A stretch of 64,000 bases of DNA from Psychrobium sp. MM17-31. Lineage in GTDB: Bacteria; Pseudomonadota; Gammaproteobacteria; Enterobacterales; Psychrobiaceae. Shown here piece after piece: positions 49,602 through 63,200 of the stretch; the stretch's first letter is position 1; each line of letters opens with the position of its first letter. The position numbers and the translations under genes are program-made. The notes under the pieces are model-generated. The model saw only the letters and a list, made by a program, of their open reading frames with translations, was not told the DNA's origin and searched no databases. The stretch spans positions 248,001 to 312,000 of the forward strand of contig NZ_JAKRGA010000003.1 of NCBI RefSeq assembly GCF_022347785.1. Direction: 5' to 3'.

Positions 49602-52373
49602 TTGATCACTTCAGCCAACGACAAAAAGTTATATCGTCATATTACCCTTGAAAATGGTTTATCAGCCTTACTAATTAGTCAGCCTGATGCAACTAAATCT
49701 GCCGCATCCCTTGCCGTTAACGTTGGTCACTTTAACGATCCTTCTGATCGCGAAGGTCTCGCGCACCTGCTTGAGCACATGATGTTCTTAGGGACAGACA
49801 AATATCCCGACCCTAGTGAATATCAGCGCTACATTAAACAACACGGCGGTGAGCACAACGCATGGACTGGTAGCGAGTTTACCAATTTCTATTTCGCCAT
49901 CGACAGCGACTATTTTATTAACGCACTTGATCGTTTCAGTGATTTTTTTATCGCACCCAAGTTATGCGGCGAGATGATTGCAAAAGAGCGCGCCGCGGTA
50001 AACTCTGAATTTCAGCTCAAATATCAAGACGATTCACGTAGACTCAGCGCCGTTTTAAAAGAAACGGTTAACGCTGCTCACCCTTACAGTCAATTTTCCG
50101 TGGGAAATAACGAAACCTTGGCCGGTAGTGGCGAGGATTTAGAGCAAGTATTGCGCGACTTCTACCATACGCAATATTGCGCCTCTAAAATGAAGCTGGT
50201 TTTATTGTGCAATCAAGAACTCGATACAATTGAGAAAAGTTGTCGTCAATATTTTTCGCAAATAACCAATAGACAACTCACTTGTGATTTTGACGATGTC
50301 CCTCTTTATCTCAACGAGCAATACAGCGTCCAAATCAACGTCGTTCCGACCAAAGACACCAAGAAGCTCACCCTAAGTTTTGAGCTAGATATTGATGATA
50401 TTAATTACTATTGTAAACCCCTCTCCTATCTCGCATTTCTCATTGGTCACGAGGGCGAAGGCAGTTTACTATCAAGCTTAAAGAAAGCAGGATTAGCAAA
50501 TAACTTGTCCGCAGGTACAGGCCTATCTGGATACAATTTTCGAGAGTTTGCCATCCACATCGCACTCACCGAACTTGGTGCTCGAAGCACGGATCGCATT
50601 ATCGGCTTAGTATTCCAAATGCTAAGAATGATCGAGACGCAAGGTATCGACGCATGGCGTTATACCGAGAAACACAACATCATGAACGTTGCGTTTGATT
50701 TTCAAGAGCCGCCTAAAGCCGTCGATTTAGTCAGTCATTTATCCATCAACATGTTCAAATACGAAGAGCAAGATATCGTCTATGGCGACTACGCCATGGA
50801 TAGCTTTGAGCCAGAAGCGATTCATCGCTTAGTTGCAAGTATGAACCCAGATACGGTTCGTTTGGTTATGGTTTGCCCGCAACTTGCCACGACTAAAACT
50901 GCCAAATGGTATGACACGCCTTACGATATCCTGCCAATTTCATCACAACGTCGAAAACTCTGGACATTAACATCGATAGATAACGAATTAGCACTGCCGC
51001 AACCTAATCCTTTTGTGGTTGAACGTTTAGCATTTACACCGCCACAAACAATACAGGACAAGCCATCGATTTTACTCGACGAAGCAGGCTTTAGGCTGTG
51101 GCACTTACCGCAATCGGAATTCACTGTTCCCAAAGGCCATATTTATACCGCAATTGATTCGCCAATCGTCGACAATACGCCGCAAAAACAAGTCTTGTGT
51201 CGGCTTTACATTGAAATGCTCCACGACTCGCTGGCGCAAGTGACGTTTCCAGCAGAAATAGCAGGAATGCACTATGACATTTATCCTCATGCTTCAGGCG
51301 TGACTATGCATGTCAGCGGCTATACACCAAAGCTATTTCTTTTCTTTGAAATTCTTATCACCAAAATCCGCGAGCGTGATTTTACGCCGCAGCGGTTTGA
51401 AGAAATCAAATATCAGTTAGCCAAAAGCTGGCGCGACCAACGCAAGGCTAAGCCGATAAATCGTTTGTTTAAAGGACTCAGTGCAACACTCCAGCCCCAC
51501 CAATTTGATCACCCGCTATTAATCGAGGAGTTGGCAAATATCACGCTTGATGATCTTCAGCAATTTGTATCTGCGCTGTTTAAACATGTGCATTTAGAAT
51601 CTTTTGTATTAGGTGATTGGCCAACACGTGAAGTAAAACTATTTGGCGCAAGTTTGCACCGCCAAATTGACGCTATTGCAGAGGCGGCGCCGTCCATCCC
51701 GCGTCAAGTTCACTCCTTGGCAAACTGCGGGACTTTAGTGCGTCAGTTTGAACAAACTCAAGACCAATCAGCCGTCATCGTCTACTATCAGTCGCAAGAT
51801 AATAACCCTTCACAAGTAGCGCTGTGGAGTTTAGCGAGTCAGATCTTAAGTCCGTTATTTTTCTCTGAAATTCGTACCAATCAACAATTGGGCTATGTCT
51901 GTGGCGCTAGCTATATGCCGATTAATCGCTATCCCGGCATGATGTTATACGTACAATCTTCGGTAGCGAACACCAACGAAATTTTAAATGCAATTGACAA
52001 CGTGCTCAGCGAGTTTGCCGAATACGTCGAAGACATTGATGAAACAAGATGGCAACGCTACCTCAATGGCATGAAATCTCAAATCGATACTAAGGACAGC
52101 AGCGCAAGGCAACAGGCGACGCGTTTTTGGACGGGAATATGTAACCGCGATCTATCGTTTTCACATCGTAATAAAACCTTAGAGGCATTAGCGTCTATAA
52201 CCCCTCAAGCCTTAATTAGCTTTATCGAACAACGGTTGATTTCACCATCGCCAGATCGCCTCATTATGATGACCGGCGATGAACTTGAGAAAAGTGCGAT
52301 CAATTATCGCACTATCAATAATGTCAACGAATTCAAAGCACAAACACCGGTGATGCTGCTAACGCCGGAATAG
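49602..52373 (+). CDS. M16-family (pitrilysin/insulinase-like) zinc metalloprotease
   Basis: Degrades peptides in a closed chamber. The inverted zinc motif HLLEH (His55, Glu58, His59) is followed by GTDKYPDPSEYQRYI, and the third ligand Glu is in AAVNSEFQLKYQDD (about 136). The substrate-shaping NAWTGSEFTNFYF block and C-terminal SPLFFSEIRTNQQLGYVCG complete the four-domain architecture. 923 residues. Unlike E. coli PtrA there is no signal peptide, so it is probably cytoplasmic. TTG start at 49602 with AAGGA six nt upstream. Its stop codon TAG is the first three bases of the following repeat element. Confidence 0.9.
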   Translation: MITSANDKKLYRHITLENGLSALLISQPDATKSAASLAVNVGHFNDPSDREGLAHLLEHMMFLGTDKYPDPSEYQRYIKQHGGEHNAWTGSEFTNFYFAIDSDYFINALDRFSDFFIAPKLCGEMIAKERAAVNSEFQLKYQDDSRRLSAVLKETVNAAHPYSQFSVGNNETLAGSGEDLEQVLRDFYHTQYCASKMKLVLLCNQELDTIEKSCRQYFSQITNRQLTCDFDDVPLYLNEQYSVQINVVPTKDTKKLTLSFELDIDDINYYCKPLSYLAFLIGHEGEGSLLSSLKKAGLANNLSAGTGLSGYNFREFAIHIALTELGARSTDRIIGLVFQMLRMIETQGIDAWRYTEKHNIMNVAFDFQEPPKAVDLVSHLSINMFKYEEQDIVYGDYAMDSFEPEAIHRLVASMNPDTVRLVMVCPQLATTKTAKWYDTPYDILPISSQRRKLWTLTSIDNELALPQPNPFVVERLAFTPPQTIQDKPSILLDEAGFRLWHLPQSEFTVPKGHIYTAIDSPIVDNTPQKQVLCRLYIEMLHDSLAQVTFPAEIAGMHYDIYPHASGVTMHVSGYTPKLFLFFEILITKIRERDFTPQRFEEIKYQLAKSWRDQRKAKPINRLFKGLSATLQPHQFDHPLLIEELANITLDDLQQFVSALFKHVHLESFVLGDWPTREVKLFGASLHRQIDAIAEAAPSIPRQVHSLANCGTLVRQFEQTQDQSAVIVYYQSQDNNPSQVALWSLASQILSPLFFSEIRTNQQLGYVCGASYMPINRYPGMMLYVQSSVANTNEILNAIDNVLSEFAEYVEDIDETRWQRYLNGMKSQIDTKDSSARQQATRFWTGICNRDLSFSHRNKTLEALASITPQALISFIEQRLISPSPDRLIMMTGDELEKSAINYRTINNVNEFKAQTPVMLLTPE

Positions 52374-52684
52374 AGCCTGTTGAACTTTCGAGGATGAATT
52401 TTGTGCAATTGACAAGCCTGTTTCGCAAGGCATGAGGAGCGATGCCTAGTTTACCTCGGCTTTATCTCCTGAGTCGCTCTACTTCCTGCATCCATGCAGT
52501 CATAGGTGAGCGACGAAAAACGCAGCGAAAATGTCTTGTCATTGCATCCAAAGGACAGCGTTTGTTCGTGATTTCTACGGCGTTATCGCCTGCTAGCTTA
52601 GCCCACTAAGCGTCGCAGCCTCTGCCTTGTATAAAACCCGAACAACTCGCTGCAAAAAACTTCACCAAAGGTCAACAGGCTCTA
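52371..52684. mobile_element. MITE-like 314-bp element with terminal inverted repeats
   Basis: A noncoding element bounded by 13-bp perfect inverted repeats TAGAGCCTGTTGA, extending further with mismatches (left AACTTTCG, right CCTTTGG). The outer TA on each side may be a target duplication as for Tc1/mariner-IS630-type insertions. Inside are hairpins GGCAT/ATGCC (52429-52446) and GTCGCTC/GAGCGAC (52473-52514) with a nested CTGCAT/ATGCAG. No ORF encodes a transposase. The terminal TAG on the plus strand is the protease stop, and the terminal CTA is the tdk stop. Confidence 0.7.
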
Positions 52685-53263
52685 ATCACGCCATACGAGT
52701 TCACTAAAGTGCTGACGACACATAGAAACGTATTTGTCATTGCCGCCGATTTCCACTTGGCTACCACTGCTTAACGCATTGCCCTGCTCGTCCATACGCA
52801 CCACCATTGACGCTTTACGTCCACAATGGCAAATGGTCTTTAATTCGATAAGTTTATCGGCCCAGCTCATTAAATAGAGACTACCTTGGAACGGCTCCCC
52901 CATAAAATCTGTACGCAATCCATAACACAGCACCGGAACATTGAGTTCATCGACAACGCGGCATAGCTGTTTAACTTGTTCTTTGGTAAGAAACTGACAT
53001 TCATCAACTAACGCGCAGTGGACTGGCCCATTGGCGAGTTTGTCTGACATCATGTCAAAGATATTGCAGTTTGACGAGAAAATATCGGCGTCCTGACTCA
53101 GGCCGATACGCGAAGTCACTTTGCCTTTGCCATAGCGATCATCCACCGCCGCCGTAAAAATAACCGACTCCATGCCGCGCTCTTTATAGTTATATGCTGA
53201 TTGTAGGAGCGAAGTCGATTTACCTGCGTTCATCGCAGAATAATAGAAGTAAAGTTGTGCCAC
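52682..53263 (-). CDS. tdk: Thymidine kinase
   Basis: Phosphorylates thymidine in the salvage pathway. Type II enzyme: P-loop [13 protein letters not shown] (residues 9-21), the DECQFLT motif, the substrate-binding YGLRTDF and zinc cysteines in ICHCGRKA and the C-terminal MCRQHF. At 193 residues it is about 12 shorter than E. coli Tdk (205), ending LVWRD at the inverted repeat of the adjacent element. GTG start at 53263; the only ribosome site (AGGG) is rather distant. Confidence 0.94.
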   Translation of the reverse strand: MAQLYFYYSAMNAGKSTSLLQSAYNYKERGMESVIFTAAVDDRYGKGKVTSRIGLSQDADIFSSNCNIFDMMSDKLANGPVHCALVDECQFLTKEQVKQLCRVVDELNVPVLCYGLRTDFMGEPFQGSLYLMSWADKLIELKTICHCGRKASMVVRMDEQGNALSSGSQVEIGGNDKYVSMCRQHFSELVWRD

Positions 53264-53282
53264 AAAAATCGTGCCCTAAAAC

Positions 53283-53305
53283 AAAAAAAGCTAGTGTAGC
53301 TTTTT
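53283..53305 (-). terminator. Terminator-like hairpin in the tdk leader
   Basis: Minus-strand stem AAAAAGCTA/TAGCTTTTT with a 3-nt loop and T run, about 20 nt before the tdk GTG. The etf transcript already has its own terminator upstream, so this may be a second terminator or a tdk attenuator. Confidence 0.5.
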
Positions 53306-53334
53306 ACAATAAATTAATCATTGGAAAATAAATA

Positions 53335-53366
53335 AAAAAACCGCTGAGGGAAATCAGCGGTTTTTT
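53335..53366 (-). terminator. Rho-independent terminator of etfBA
   Basis: Minus-strand stem AAAAAACCGCTGA/TCAGCGGTTTTTT with a 6-nt loop, 22 nt downstream of the etfA stop codon. Confidence 0.92.
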
Positions 53367-53388
53367 ATCGAACAAAATCAGCAAATAA

Positions 53389-54315
53389 TTAAAGCTTGCT
53401 GTTTAACTCTGGGATAGCTTCGAATAAATCGGCTTCTAAGCCGTAATCAGCTACTTGGAAGATCGGCGCTTCAGGATCTTTGTTAATCGCAACGATTACT
53501 TTAGAATCTTTCATCCCTGCAAGATGCTGAATGGCACCAGAAATACCTACGGCAACGTATAGCTCAGGCGCAACAATCTTACCAGTTTGACCAACTTGCA
53601 TGTCATTTGGTACGAAGCCAGCATCAACAGCGGCACGTGAAGCACCAACACCAGCGCCTAACTTATCTGCAACTTCTTCAAGCATCTTGAAGTTGTCGCC
53701 ATTTTGCATACCACGGCCACCAGAAACGATAACACGTGCAGAACCAAGATCAGGACGCTCAGATACAGTAAGTTCACTGCTAACGTAACTTGAAATACCT
53801 GCATCATGTGCGCTAGCAACGGCTTCTACAGCAGCGCTGCCAGTTTCTTCAACAGCGTCAAAAGCCGACGTACGTACAGTGATTAGTTTGATCGCATCGT
53901 TAGATTTAACAGTCGCGATTGCGTTACCCGCATAGAAAGGACGTACGAAAGTATCAGCTGACTCTACGCGAATGATATCTGAAATTTGTGCAACGTCTAA
54001 CAGTGCAGCAGCGCGTGGTAAAAAGTTTTTACCAGTTGTTGATGCAGCAGTTAGTACGTGGGTGTAGTTTTTTCCGAGCTCTGCAACTAACAAGCTTACA
54101 TTTTCTGCTAGTTGATGCTCGTAACAAGCGTTATCAGCAACTAACACTTTACCAACACCAGCTAATTTTGCAGCTGAATCAGCTACAGCGCCACAGCCAC
54201 TACCAGCAACTAATACGTCGATATCGCCACCAATCGCTGCAGCTGCAGCAACCACTTTATGAGTATCGGTTTTTAATTCGGCGTTATTATGCTCTGCAAT
54301 TACTAAAATAGTCAT
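53389..54315 (-). CDS. etfA: Electron transfer flavoprotein alpha subunit
   Basis: With EtfB, carries electrons from acyl-CoA and other dehydrogenases to ETF:ubiquinone oxidoreductase. The C-terminal FAD-binding domain is diagnostic: [55 protein letters not shown] and [19 protein letters not shown]. 308 residues. Its ATG overlaps the etfB stop by one base (TAATG), so translation is coupled. Confidence 0.97.
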   Translation of the reverse strand: MTILVIAEHNNAELKTDTHKVVAAAAAIGGDIDVLVAGSGCGAVADSAAKLAGVGKVLVADNACYEHQLAENVSLLVAELGKNYTHVLTAASTTGKNFLPRAAALLDVAQISDIIRVESADTFVRPFYAGNAIATVKSNDAIKLITVRTSAFDAVEETGSAAVEAVASAHDAGISSYVSSELTVSERPDLGSARVIVSGGRGMQNGDNFKMLEEVADKLGAGVGASRAAVDAGFVPNDMQVGQTGKIVAPELYVAVGISGAIQHLAGMKDSKVIVAINKDPEAPIFQVADYGLEADLFEAIPELNSKL

Positions 54316-55064
54316 TAGATCACCTTCGCTGTGTTGCGTAATTTTTCGATTAGCTCGTCAACAGACTCAACCATAACGCCAGCACTGCGGCCAGCAGGCT
54401 CTTCAACTTTCAATACTTCAAGTGAATCAGCAACTTCAACACCTAAATCAGCTGGTGTTTTAACATCGATTGGTTTGCGCTTAGCTTTCATGATGTTTGG
54501 TAACGACGCATAGCGTGGTTCATTCAAACGTAAGTCAGTAGTGATTACTGCAGGAAGGTTTAATTCAACAGTCACTAAACCACCGTCGATTTCACGAGTT
54601 ACTTGCACTTTATCGCCGTCAACTTTCACTTCTGAAGCGAAAGTACCTTGAGGCATGTTAGTTAGTGCTGCAAGCATTTGGCCAGTTTGATTATTGTCAC
54701 CATCGATGGTTTGTTTACCCATTAAGACGATTTGTGGCTGCTCTTCTTCCACAACTTTCGCTAGCATTTTTGCAATTGCTAGTGGTTGTGGTTTTGCATC
54801 CGTTTCGATTTGGATACCGCGATCAGCACCTAGTGCTAATGCTGTACGAATTTGTTCTTGGCAAGCTTTCTCACCAATTGAAACAGCGATAACCTCGCTT
54901 GCCACGCCCGCTTCTTTTAGACGAACCGCTTCTTCAACAGCGATTTCACAAAACGGGTTGATTGACATTTTTAAGTTGCTTAAATCAACATCAGTATTAT
55001 CAGACTTAACACGTACCTTAACGTTATAGTCAACGACGCGCTTAATCGGCACAAGAATTTTCAT
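54315..55064 (-). CDS. etfB: Electron transfer flavoprotein beta subunit
   Basis: AMP-binding small subunit of ETF. ATG 55062-55064 gives the typical [19 protein letters not shown] start with AAGGAT six nt upstream; a 13-codon upstream extension is not conserved. Family motifs are [36 protein letters not shown] and the ETF-beta signature with [25 protein letters not shown]. 249 residues, the usual size. First gene of the etfBA operon. Confidence 0.96.
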   Translation of the reverse strand: MKILVPIKRVVDYNVKVRVKSDNTDVDLSNLKMSINPFCEIAVEEAVRLKEAGVASEVIAVSIGEKACQEQIRTALALGADRGIQIETDAKPQPLAIAKMLAKVVEEEQPQIVLMGKQTIDGDNNQTGQMLAALTNMPQGTFASEVKVDGDKVQVTREIDGGLVTVELNLPAVITTDLRLNEPRYASLPNIMKAKRKPIDVKTPADLGVEVADSLEVLKVEEPAGRSAGVMVESVDELIEKLRNTAKVI

Positions 55065-55352
55065 AAAGTTATCCTTTACCTGTAAAAAAGAGCCAATCAG
55101 CATTGGCGAGAATTAAACAAGCGTTTAAATTAGTTTAAATTGACGGAAACGTCAACAGGAAATTACATTATTAATGGAAACATAACAATGTATATGCCCA
55201 AAAAGTCTATGTCAGCTGTCAATAAAGCACTCCTTATAACGGACACATTTCTTGACGCCTAATTATTGTGCGGATATATACGATTTTTTATGCTCTGCCC
55301 GTTTAGTTATCACGCACAACTCCTTATACTCAGTAAAAATTATGGAGTTGTT

Positions 55353-55811
55353 ATGAAATCAATTAAAACTATCGCTGCAGTTATTACAACCGCTTTTGCA
55401 TTAACCGCCTGTGGTGATGATGTTGGTAAAGTGAGCCTTGGTATGTTTACCACCTCTGATATTTTTATCGATGCTAAACAGGATCCTAAACTGCCAGGTG
55501 TCACATGTCATATCAGTCACGTAGAAGCCAATTTCGACCTGTCAGACCCATCCAATATGAGTATCGCTTGTCGCCAAACAGGTCCTATTTTAGCGAGCCA
55601 ACTAGCAACTTTGGATACCAGTAAAAGCGGTGAAGTCGTTTTTAAGGAAAGTCTCAGCGTGCTGTTTAAATCCTTAAAAGTACGCCGCATCTACGATAAA
55701 GAAAACAACACATTACTTTATTTGTCTTATTCGACTAAGGAAACTAAAGGTAGCTTCAAACACTCACTATCGAGTGTTAGCCTCTATCAACCAAATACCG
55801 CGACTAATTAA
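55353..55811 (+). CDS. CreA family lipoprotein
   Basis: A 152-residue protein resembling E. coli CreA: LPGVTCHISH, IACRQTGPI, GEVVFKESLSVLFKSLKVRRIYDKENNTLLYLSYSTK. ATG 55353 has GGAG upstream and gives a signal peptide with lipobox LTAC followed by GDD, so unlike E. coli CreA it appears to be lipidated; Asp is at +3, not +2. Function of the family is unknown. The preceding 29 in-frame codons back to 55266 are not signal-like. Isolated gene. Confidence 0.82.
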   Translation: MKSIKTIAAVITTAFALTACGDDVGKVSLGMFTTSDIFIDAKQDPKLPGVTCHISHVEANFDLSDPSNMSIACRQTGPILASQLATLDTSKSGEVVFKESLSVLFKSLKVRRIYDKENNTLLYLSYSTKETKGSFKHSLSSVSLYQPNTATN

Positions 55812-56013
55812 CCTAATGGTATTGTGTATCTGAATTCATCTCTTAACCCGAATTCAGGTTAATTAACTGTCGAATTCACTAATATTTAGTAGAATTGATG
55901 ACATAATATGACGGTGTAATTTTAAAGCATTGTAATGTAACAATAAAATTTATTGGCATAGTTATTGGTTAAGAACAGCTAGTGTTAATAATTAATATAT
56001 TTAAGGATTTATT

Positions 56014-56259
56014 ATGGGTTTGTGGACTATGATTTTCGCCATCGTGGCGATTTGTGTGATTGCAGATGTTGTTAAGCGCATGTTCGACGTTAAAAAGATC
56101 AAGGCATCAAATCCTCAGTCAGAGGATGTCGCGCGATTGATTGCAATTAACGAGCAACTCAATGAACAAGTGAAAACATTGGAAAAACGCGTTATCAATT
56201 TGGAAACTATCGTGACGCAAGAGGGTTACGATTTAAAACAAACCATCAATAATTTATAA
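56014..56259 (+). CDS. Small membrane protein with coiled coil, PspB-like layout
   Basis: An 81-residue protein: a transmembrane helix at residues 3-20 (LWTMIFAIVAICVIADVV), then a cytoplasmic charged coiled coil (INEQLNEQVKTLEKRVINLETIV) ending in a short tail. The size, layout and the ALESIL-like ETIVTQEGYD end resemble phage-shock protein B, but pspA and pspC are not adjacent. AAGGATT ribosome site seven nt before ATG. Named only by resemblance. Confidence 0.65.
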   Translation: MGLWTMIFAIVAICVIADVVKRMFDVKKIKASNPQSEDVARLIAINEQLNEQVKTLEKRVINLETIVTQEGYDLKQTINNL

Positions 56260-56311
56260 CAGATCCTGCTATTCATCCTGTTTTAGGATCGCAACGTTCT
56301 ATTAAAATCAG

Positions 56312-56372
56312 CGCCAAGCTCCTTAAGATTCGGTAGTATGAAAGTGTTACTGAATGATTGATGAGCTTGGTG
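56312..56372. repeat. Long structured inverted repeat, possible RNA element
   Basis: Outer arms CGCCAAGCTC/GAGCTTGGTG (56312-56321 and 56363-56372) enclose inner arms TTCGGTA/TACTGAA separated by a 12-nt loop. Extra weak pairing TTAA/TTGA is possible between. It lies between two small plus-strand genes and is followed by A-rich rather than T-rich sequence, so it is not a classical terminator. Confidence 0.5.
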
Positions 56373-56432
56373 ACATTTAAAAAAATCTTATCACGCGCAT
56401 CAACCAGCCATTAACTCAAATGGGAGCGCGTT

Positions 56433-56627
56433 ATGAATAATGTAATCGAAGCACAGGCACAAGTAATTGCCGAATTTTTAACGCAAGACGACAGTATGTC
56501 TTGCCACCTATTCTTAGAAAACCAACACTTTAGCCTAACTAAACAAGATTTAATTCTCAATCAAGCCAATCGAATGGAGCGCATTGACGCCGAACAAATA
56601 GCACGGCTTATTGACGACGTTTACTAG
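56433..56627 (+). CDS. Small protein of unknown function
   Basis: A 64-residue acidic protein with alternating helix and strand propensity and no membrane segment (starts MNNVIEAQAQVIAEFL, ends ARLIDDVY). GGGAG ribosome site eight nt upstream of ATG. It overlaps the 3-prime end of the convergent DUF2919 gene by 20 bp. I do not recognise the family. The ribosome site and compact composition argue for a real gene. Confidence 0.5.
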   Translation: MNNVIEAQAQVIAEFLTQDDSMSCHLFLENQHFSLTKQDLILNQANRMERIDAEQIARLIDDVY

Positions 56628-57132
56628 CTGCAACTTTCTCTTCACCCTCGCCTTCGGGCTCAGGAAACTGCCTACTTACATCAATCACTCGTTGATTAAG
56701 TAGGCAATAACCAATAATCAGCATTAGGACGACCACATCCACTAACACGCCATAATACGCATTGAAATGCATAATATTATGCAGACTAATATTACCCTGC
56801 CAAATGCTATAGCCTAGCTGAACACTTGCACTCAACACCAATAAATAACGGATCTTATGCCAGAACCATTTAACTACGTTTGGCATATTGATGCGCCGAA
56901 TACTAAATACGACTGCGCAAAACAGCGCCGGTAGAGCCACTATTAGTGCATGATAGAAATCATTACGACTGGGATAAAAGGTGTTGAGCAAGGCCGCTGG
57001 ATTTTCACGATAAGACAAAGAAACTACCCAAATCACATACCCTTTGAGTAAATAGGCCAAGGCGACATAAAGTAACAAGGGTAACTTTATGCAGCCGTAT
57101 TTATCGTAATCTCGAAATGGATTGTAACGCAC
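56608..57132 (-). CDS. DUF2919 (YfeZ-like) inner-membrane protein
   Basis: A 174-residue membrane protein with four hydrophobic segments (about 18-38, 60-78, 92-108 and 125-148). The opening RYNPFRDYDKYGCIKLPLLLYVALAYLLKGYVIWV matches the DUF2919/YfeZ pattern of a tyrosine-rich start and KLP motif. The C-terminal tail is soluble and charged. GTG start at 57132. It lies 13 bp after ligA, so it probably shares its transcript. Function unknown. Confidence 0.72.
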   Translation of the reverse strand: MRYNPFRDYDKYGCIKLPLLLYVALAYLLKGYVIWVVSLSYRENPAALLNTFYPSRNDFYHALIVALPALFCAVVFSIRRINMPNVVKWFWHKIRYLLVLSASVQLGYSIWQGNISLHNIMHFNAYYGVLVDVVVLMLIIGYCLLNQRVIDVSRQFPEPEGEGEEKVAASKRRQ

Positions 57133-57145
57133 GTAGATTTAAATC

Positions 57146-60258
<3,113 letters not shown>

Positions 60259-60286
60259 CAACCACTCTTTTTATTTATTGTTTCTT

Positions 60287-63200
60287 TTATTGTTGTGCCA
60301 TAGAAACGGCTTCGTCGACATCAACCGCAACGATGCGAGATACACCAGCTTCTTGCATGGTGACACCCGTCAGTTGATTCGCCATCTCCATAGACACTTT
60401 ATTATGCGTAATATATATGAACTGCACTTTTTCAGACATCTCGTTAACCAAATTACAATAACGATCAACGTTGGCATCATCTAATGGTGCGTCGACTTCA
60501 TCGAGCATGCAAAAAGGCGCCGGATTGAGCTGAAAAATTGCAAACACCAATGATAATGCGGTTAATGCTTTTTCGCCACCACTTAACAGGTGAATTGTAC
60601 TATTTTTCTTACCTGGTGGTTGCGCCATTATACTCACACCCGCCGTTAGCATATCGCTGTCAGTCAAAGTGAGCTGCGCGCTTCCACCACCAAATACTTT
60701 AGGAAACAGGCGCTGGAAATCGTTGTTGACGCTGTTAAAGGTCTTTTTAAATTTGTCACGACTCTCGCGATCGATCTTTTTAATTGCTTTTTCAAGCGTT
60801 TGTAAACCAGATTCAAGATCGTCAGTTTGACGCGTTAACTCGTCTAAGCGCTGTTTTTGCTCATTGTATTGTTCAATCGCAGTGAGATTAATTGCCCCCA
60901 TGTTCGCAAGTTTATTACGAATAGTATCCAGCCGCTCTGGCCACAGTTTAGTGTCAGTTGCATCAGTAATTTCTAGAGCCCGCTGCGCCATTTCTCGCTC
61001 ACTGAGTTCGGCATTTTGACGCTGAGATTGCAGTTTCACTTTTAGTGTTTCTAATTTTAAGCGCAGTTGCTCATTACTTTTATGCTGCGCCGCCTTTTTA
61101 TTTTCAATCGCACTACGGGCACTGGACTGCTCCGCTCTTGACGATTCGAGTGCTGATAGTTGCTCTTGCAATTGACTGCGCTGATTGCTTAGCACATGCT
61201 GGGCTTGTTTTTTTACCGTCAGCTGCGCTTGTTTCGCTTTTAAGGGGTCATCTCCCAATGCTAACTTTTCGCTTAACTGCGCAAATTCTTTACTTATTTG
61301 TGAGGACTGGGTATCTAGGTTAGCTCGCTGGCGCTGCTCGTTGAGCAGCTGCATTTCAAGCTTTTGTAGACTCAATTCACCTTGGTGAAGTTGATGCATT
61401 GCCTCGTCAAGCTTTTGCTGAACGCGTTTTCCTTGCTGTTTTTCTAATTGCTTTTCACTCTTTAATGAGTCGAGCAAATGATCGCTTTGCGCTAATTTGT
61501 CTTTGCTTTCTACGAGAGAATCATTAATTTCGTTAATTGCCGTCGAATCAATACCGTCACTGGTTGTCAGCTCTGATACTTGTTGTTCAACTTCCTTTAG
61601 GTTACTTGCGGTGTGTTCCCACTGTTGTTGCACTAACAACCATTGTTGTTTCGCAGCGTTGGCCTGCACCTGATACTCAGCTAATTGCGCTTTCGCCTTG
61701 GTGATTTTAGGCTCAAGTTCCGCTATTTCTGCGGTTGACTTGTGACAGAGTATCGATAGTTGTTCTTGCTGGCTGTATTCTTCACTTAACGATTGCTTTA
61801 ATGTTGCAATGTGCTGACGTAATGTCAGCACGCCATCTTGCTGTTGATTGCTACCGAATAACTGGAATGCGCAACGGCTATAATATTGTCCACTGGGCGT
61901 TATTAACGATTGGCCATCAGTTAATTTCTTTATCAAATCTGACACTTGATCGTCTTGTTCAACACAGCGCACTTGACCAAGGAGCTTATCGATAATCTTA
62001 CGCCCACTGACATCTTTACAGTTCACTTTAGTGGCAAGTGAATCATCAAGTACCTTGTTAGATTCCGTTGGCCATAATTGCACATGCGCCGACTGAGGTG
62101 CTTGCACGTCAATATCAGGCATAAGATAACCATGGCTCATTGCACCTAACAGCTGCTCACTGGCGAATTGCCACTTAGGTTCAACGTCAATGATTTGCCA
62201 AAGCTGGTTATGACCGTTGAAATATTCATTCAGTTGACCATCGTCATCTTTGCTCAATTGAGCTAACCGCTGCTCTGTCGTTTTACACTCTTGATCTAGC
62301 AACGCGATGCGCTGATTGACACTCGCCAAGGCTTTTTCATTATCACTTAAAAACTGGCGCAATGATTGTTGTTTGCTCTGAAGATCTTGTGACTCACCTT
62401 CGTGTTGTAAAACAAGGTGTTTCGCTTGTTGATATCGCTCATCGCAAGCGACAGGATCGAGTGCTTGTTGCTGCTTCGCGAGATTGACGCGTTTTTCATT
62501 GAGCAGCTCGATTTGGCTATTGGTCTTAACCCGCTGACTATTGAGTCCTTCGAGTCGTTGTTTCAATAATTGTTGCTCAGCGACAATCTGCTGGCGCTCG
62601 TTGCCTAAGGCAAACAATTTCGTTTCAATCGATTCGAGCGATTGCTCTTTGTCTGTTAGCAACTTTTTTTGGCTATCGACGTTATCTTTTTGCGGCGCCA
62701 GTTCAGCCTGCTGTTGCTCGATTTGCGTCATATGCTGACTAATCAGCGCGTCAATATCGCTAATTTGCTTGTCGATTGATGCTTTCTTATGAGTTAACTG
62801 TTCAGATAAATGCTGACTCTGACTTTGCGCCTGAATTAGATGCTCGATATTGAGAGATAAGCTTGTAATATCAGTTTGATGCTGATGATACGATTCATTG
62901 GCTTGATTTAGTTGTGCTCGTAACGCAGTGAGCTGTGATTCTGTATCAGAATCTAGCTGCGCCGCGCCATCTGCATCTTGTTCGATTTCAGCTAAGGCTT
63001 GTTCACCGCTAATTAGATTTGCTTGCGTTTGTTCTAACTGGCGGCTAAACGCCTGCCAACGATTGACGACAATATCTGTTTGCAGTTGACGCTCTTGCGC
63101 TTTTAATGCGGTATATTCTTGTGCGTCTTTGGCTTGTGTTTCTAGCGAGTCGATTTGAGTTTTAAGCGCAACATGCAGATCGCCTAATCGCTCTAGATTA

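Noticed and set aside
55832-55877. Three GAATTC sites within 46 bp and an inverted repeat TTAACC/GGTTAA after the CreA-like gene
   Set aside because: Short palindromes in AT-rich DNA with no T run; not enough for a terminator or operator call.
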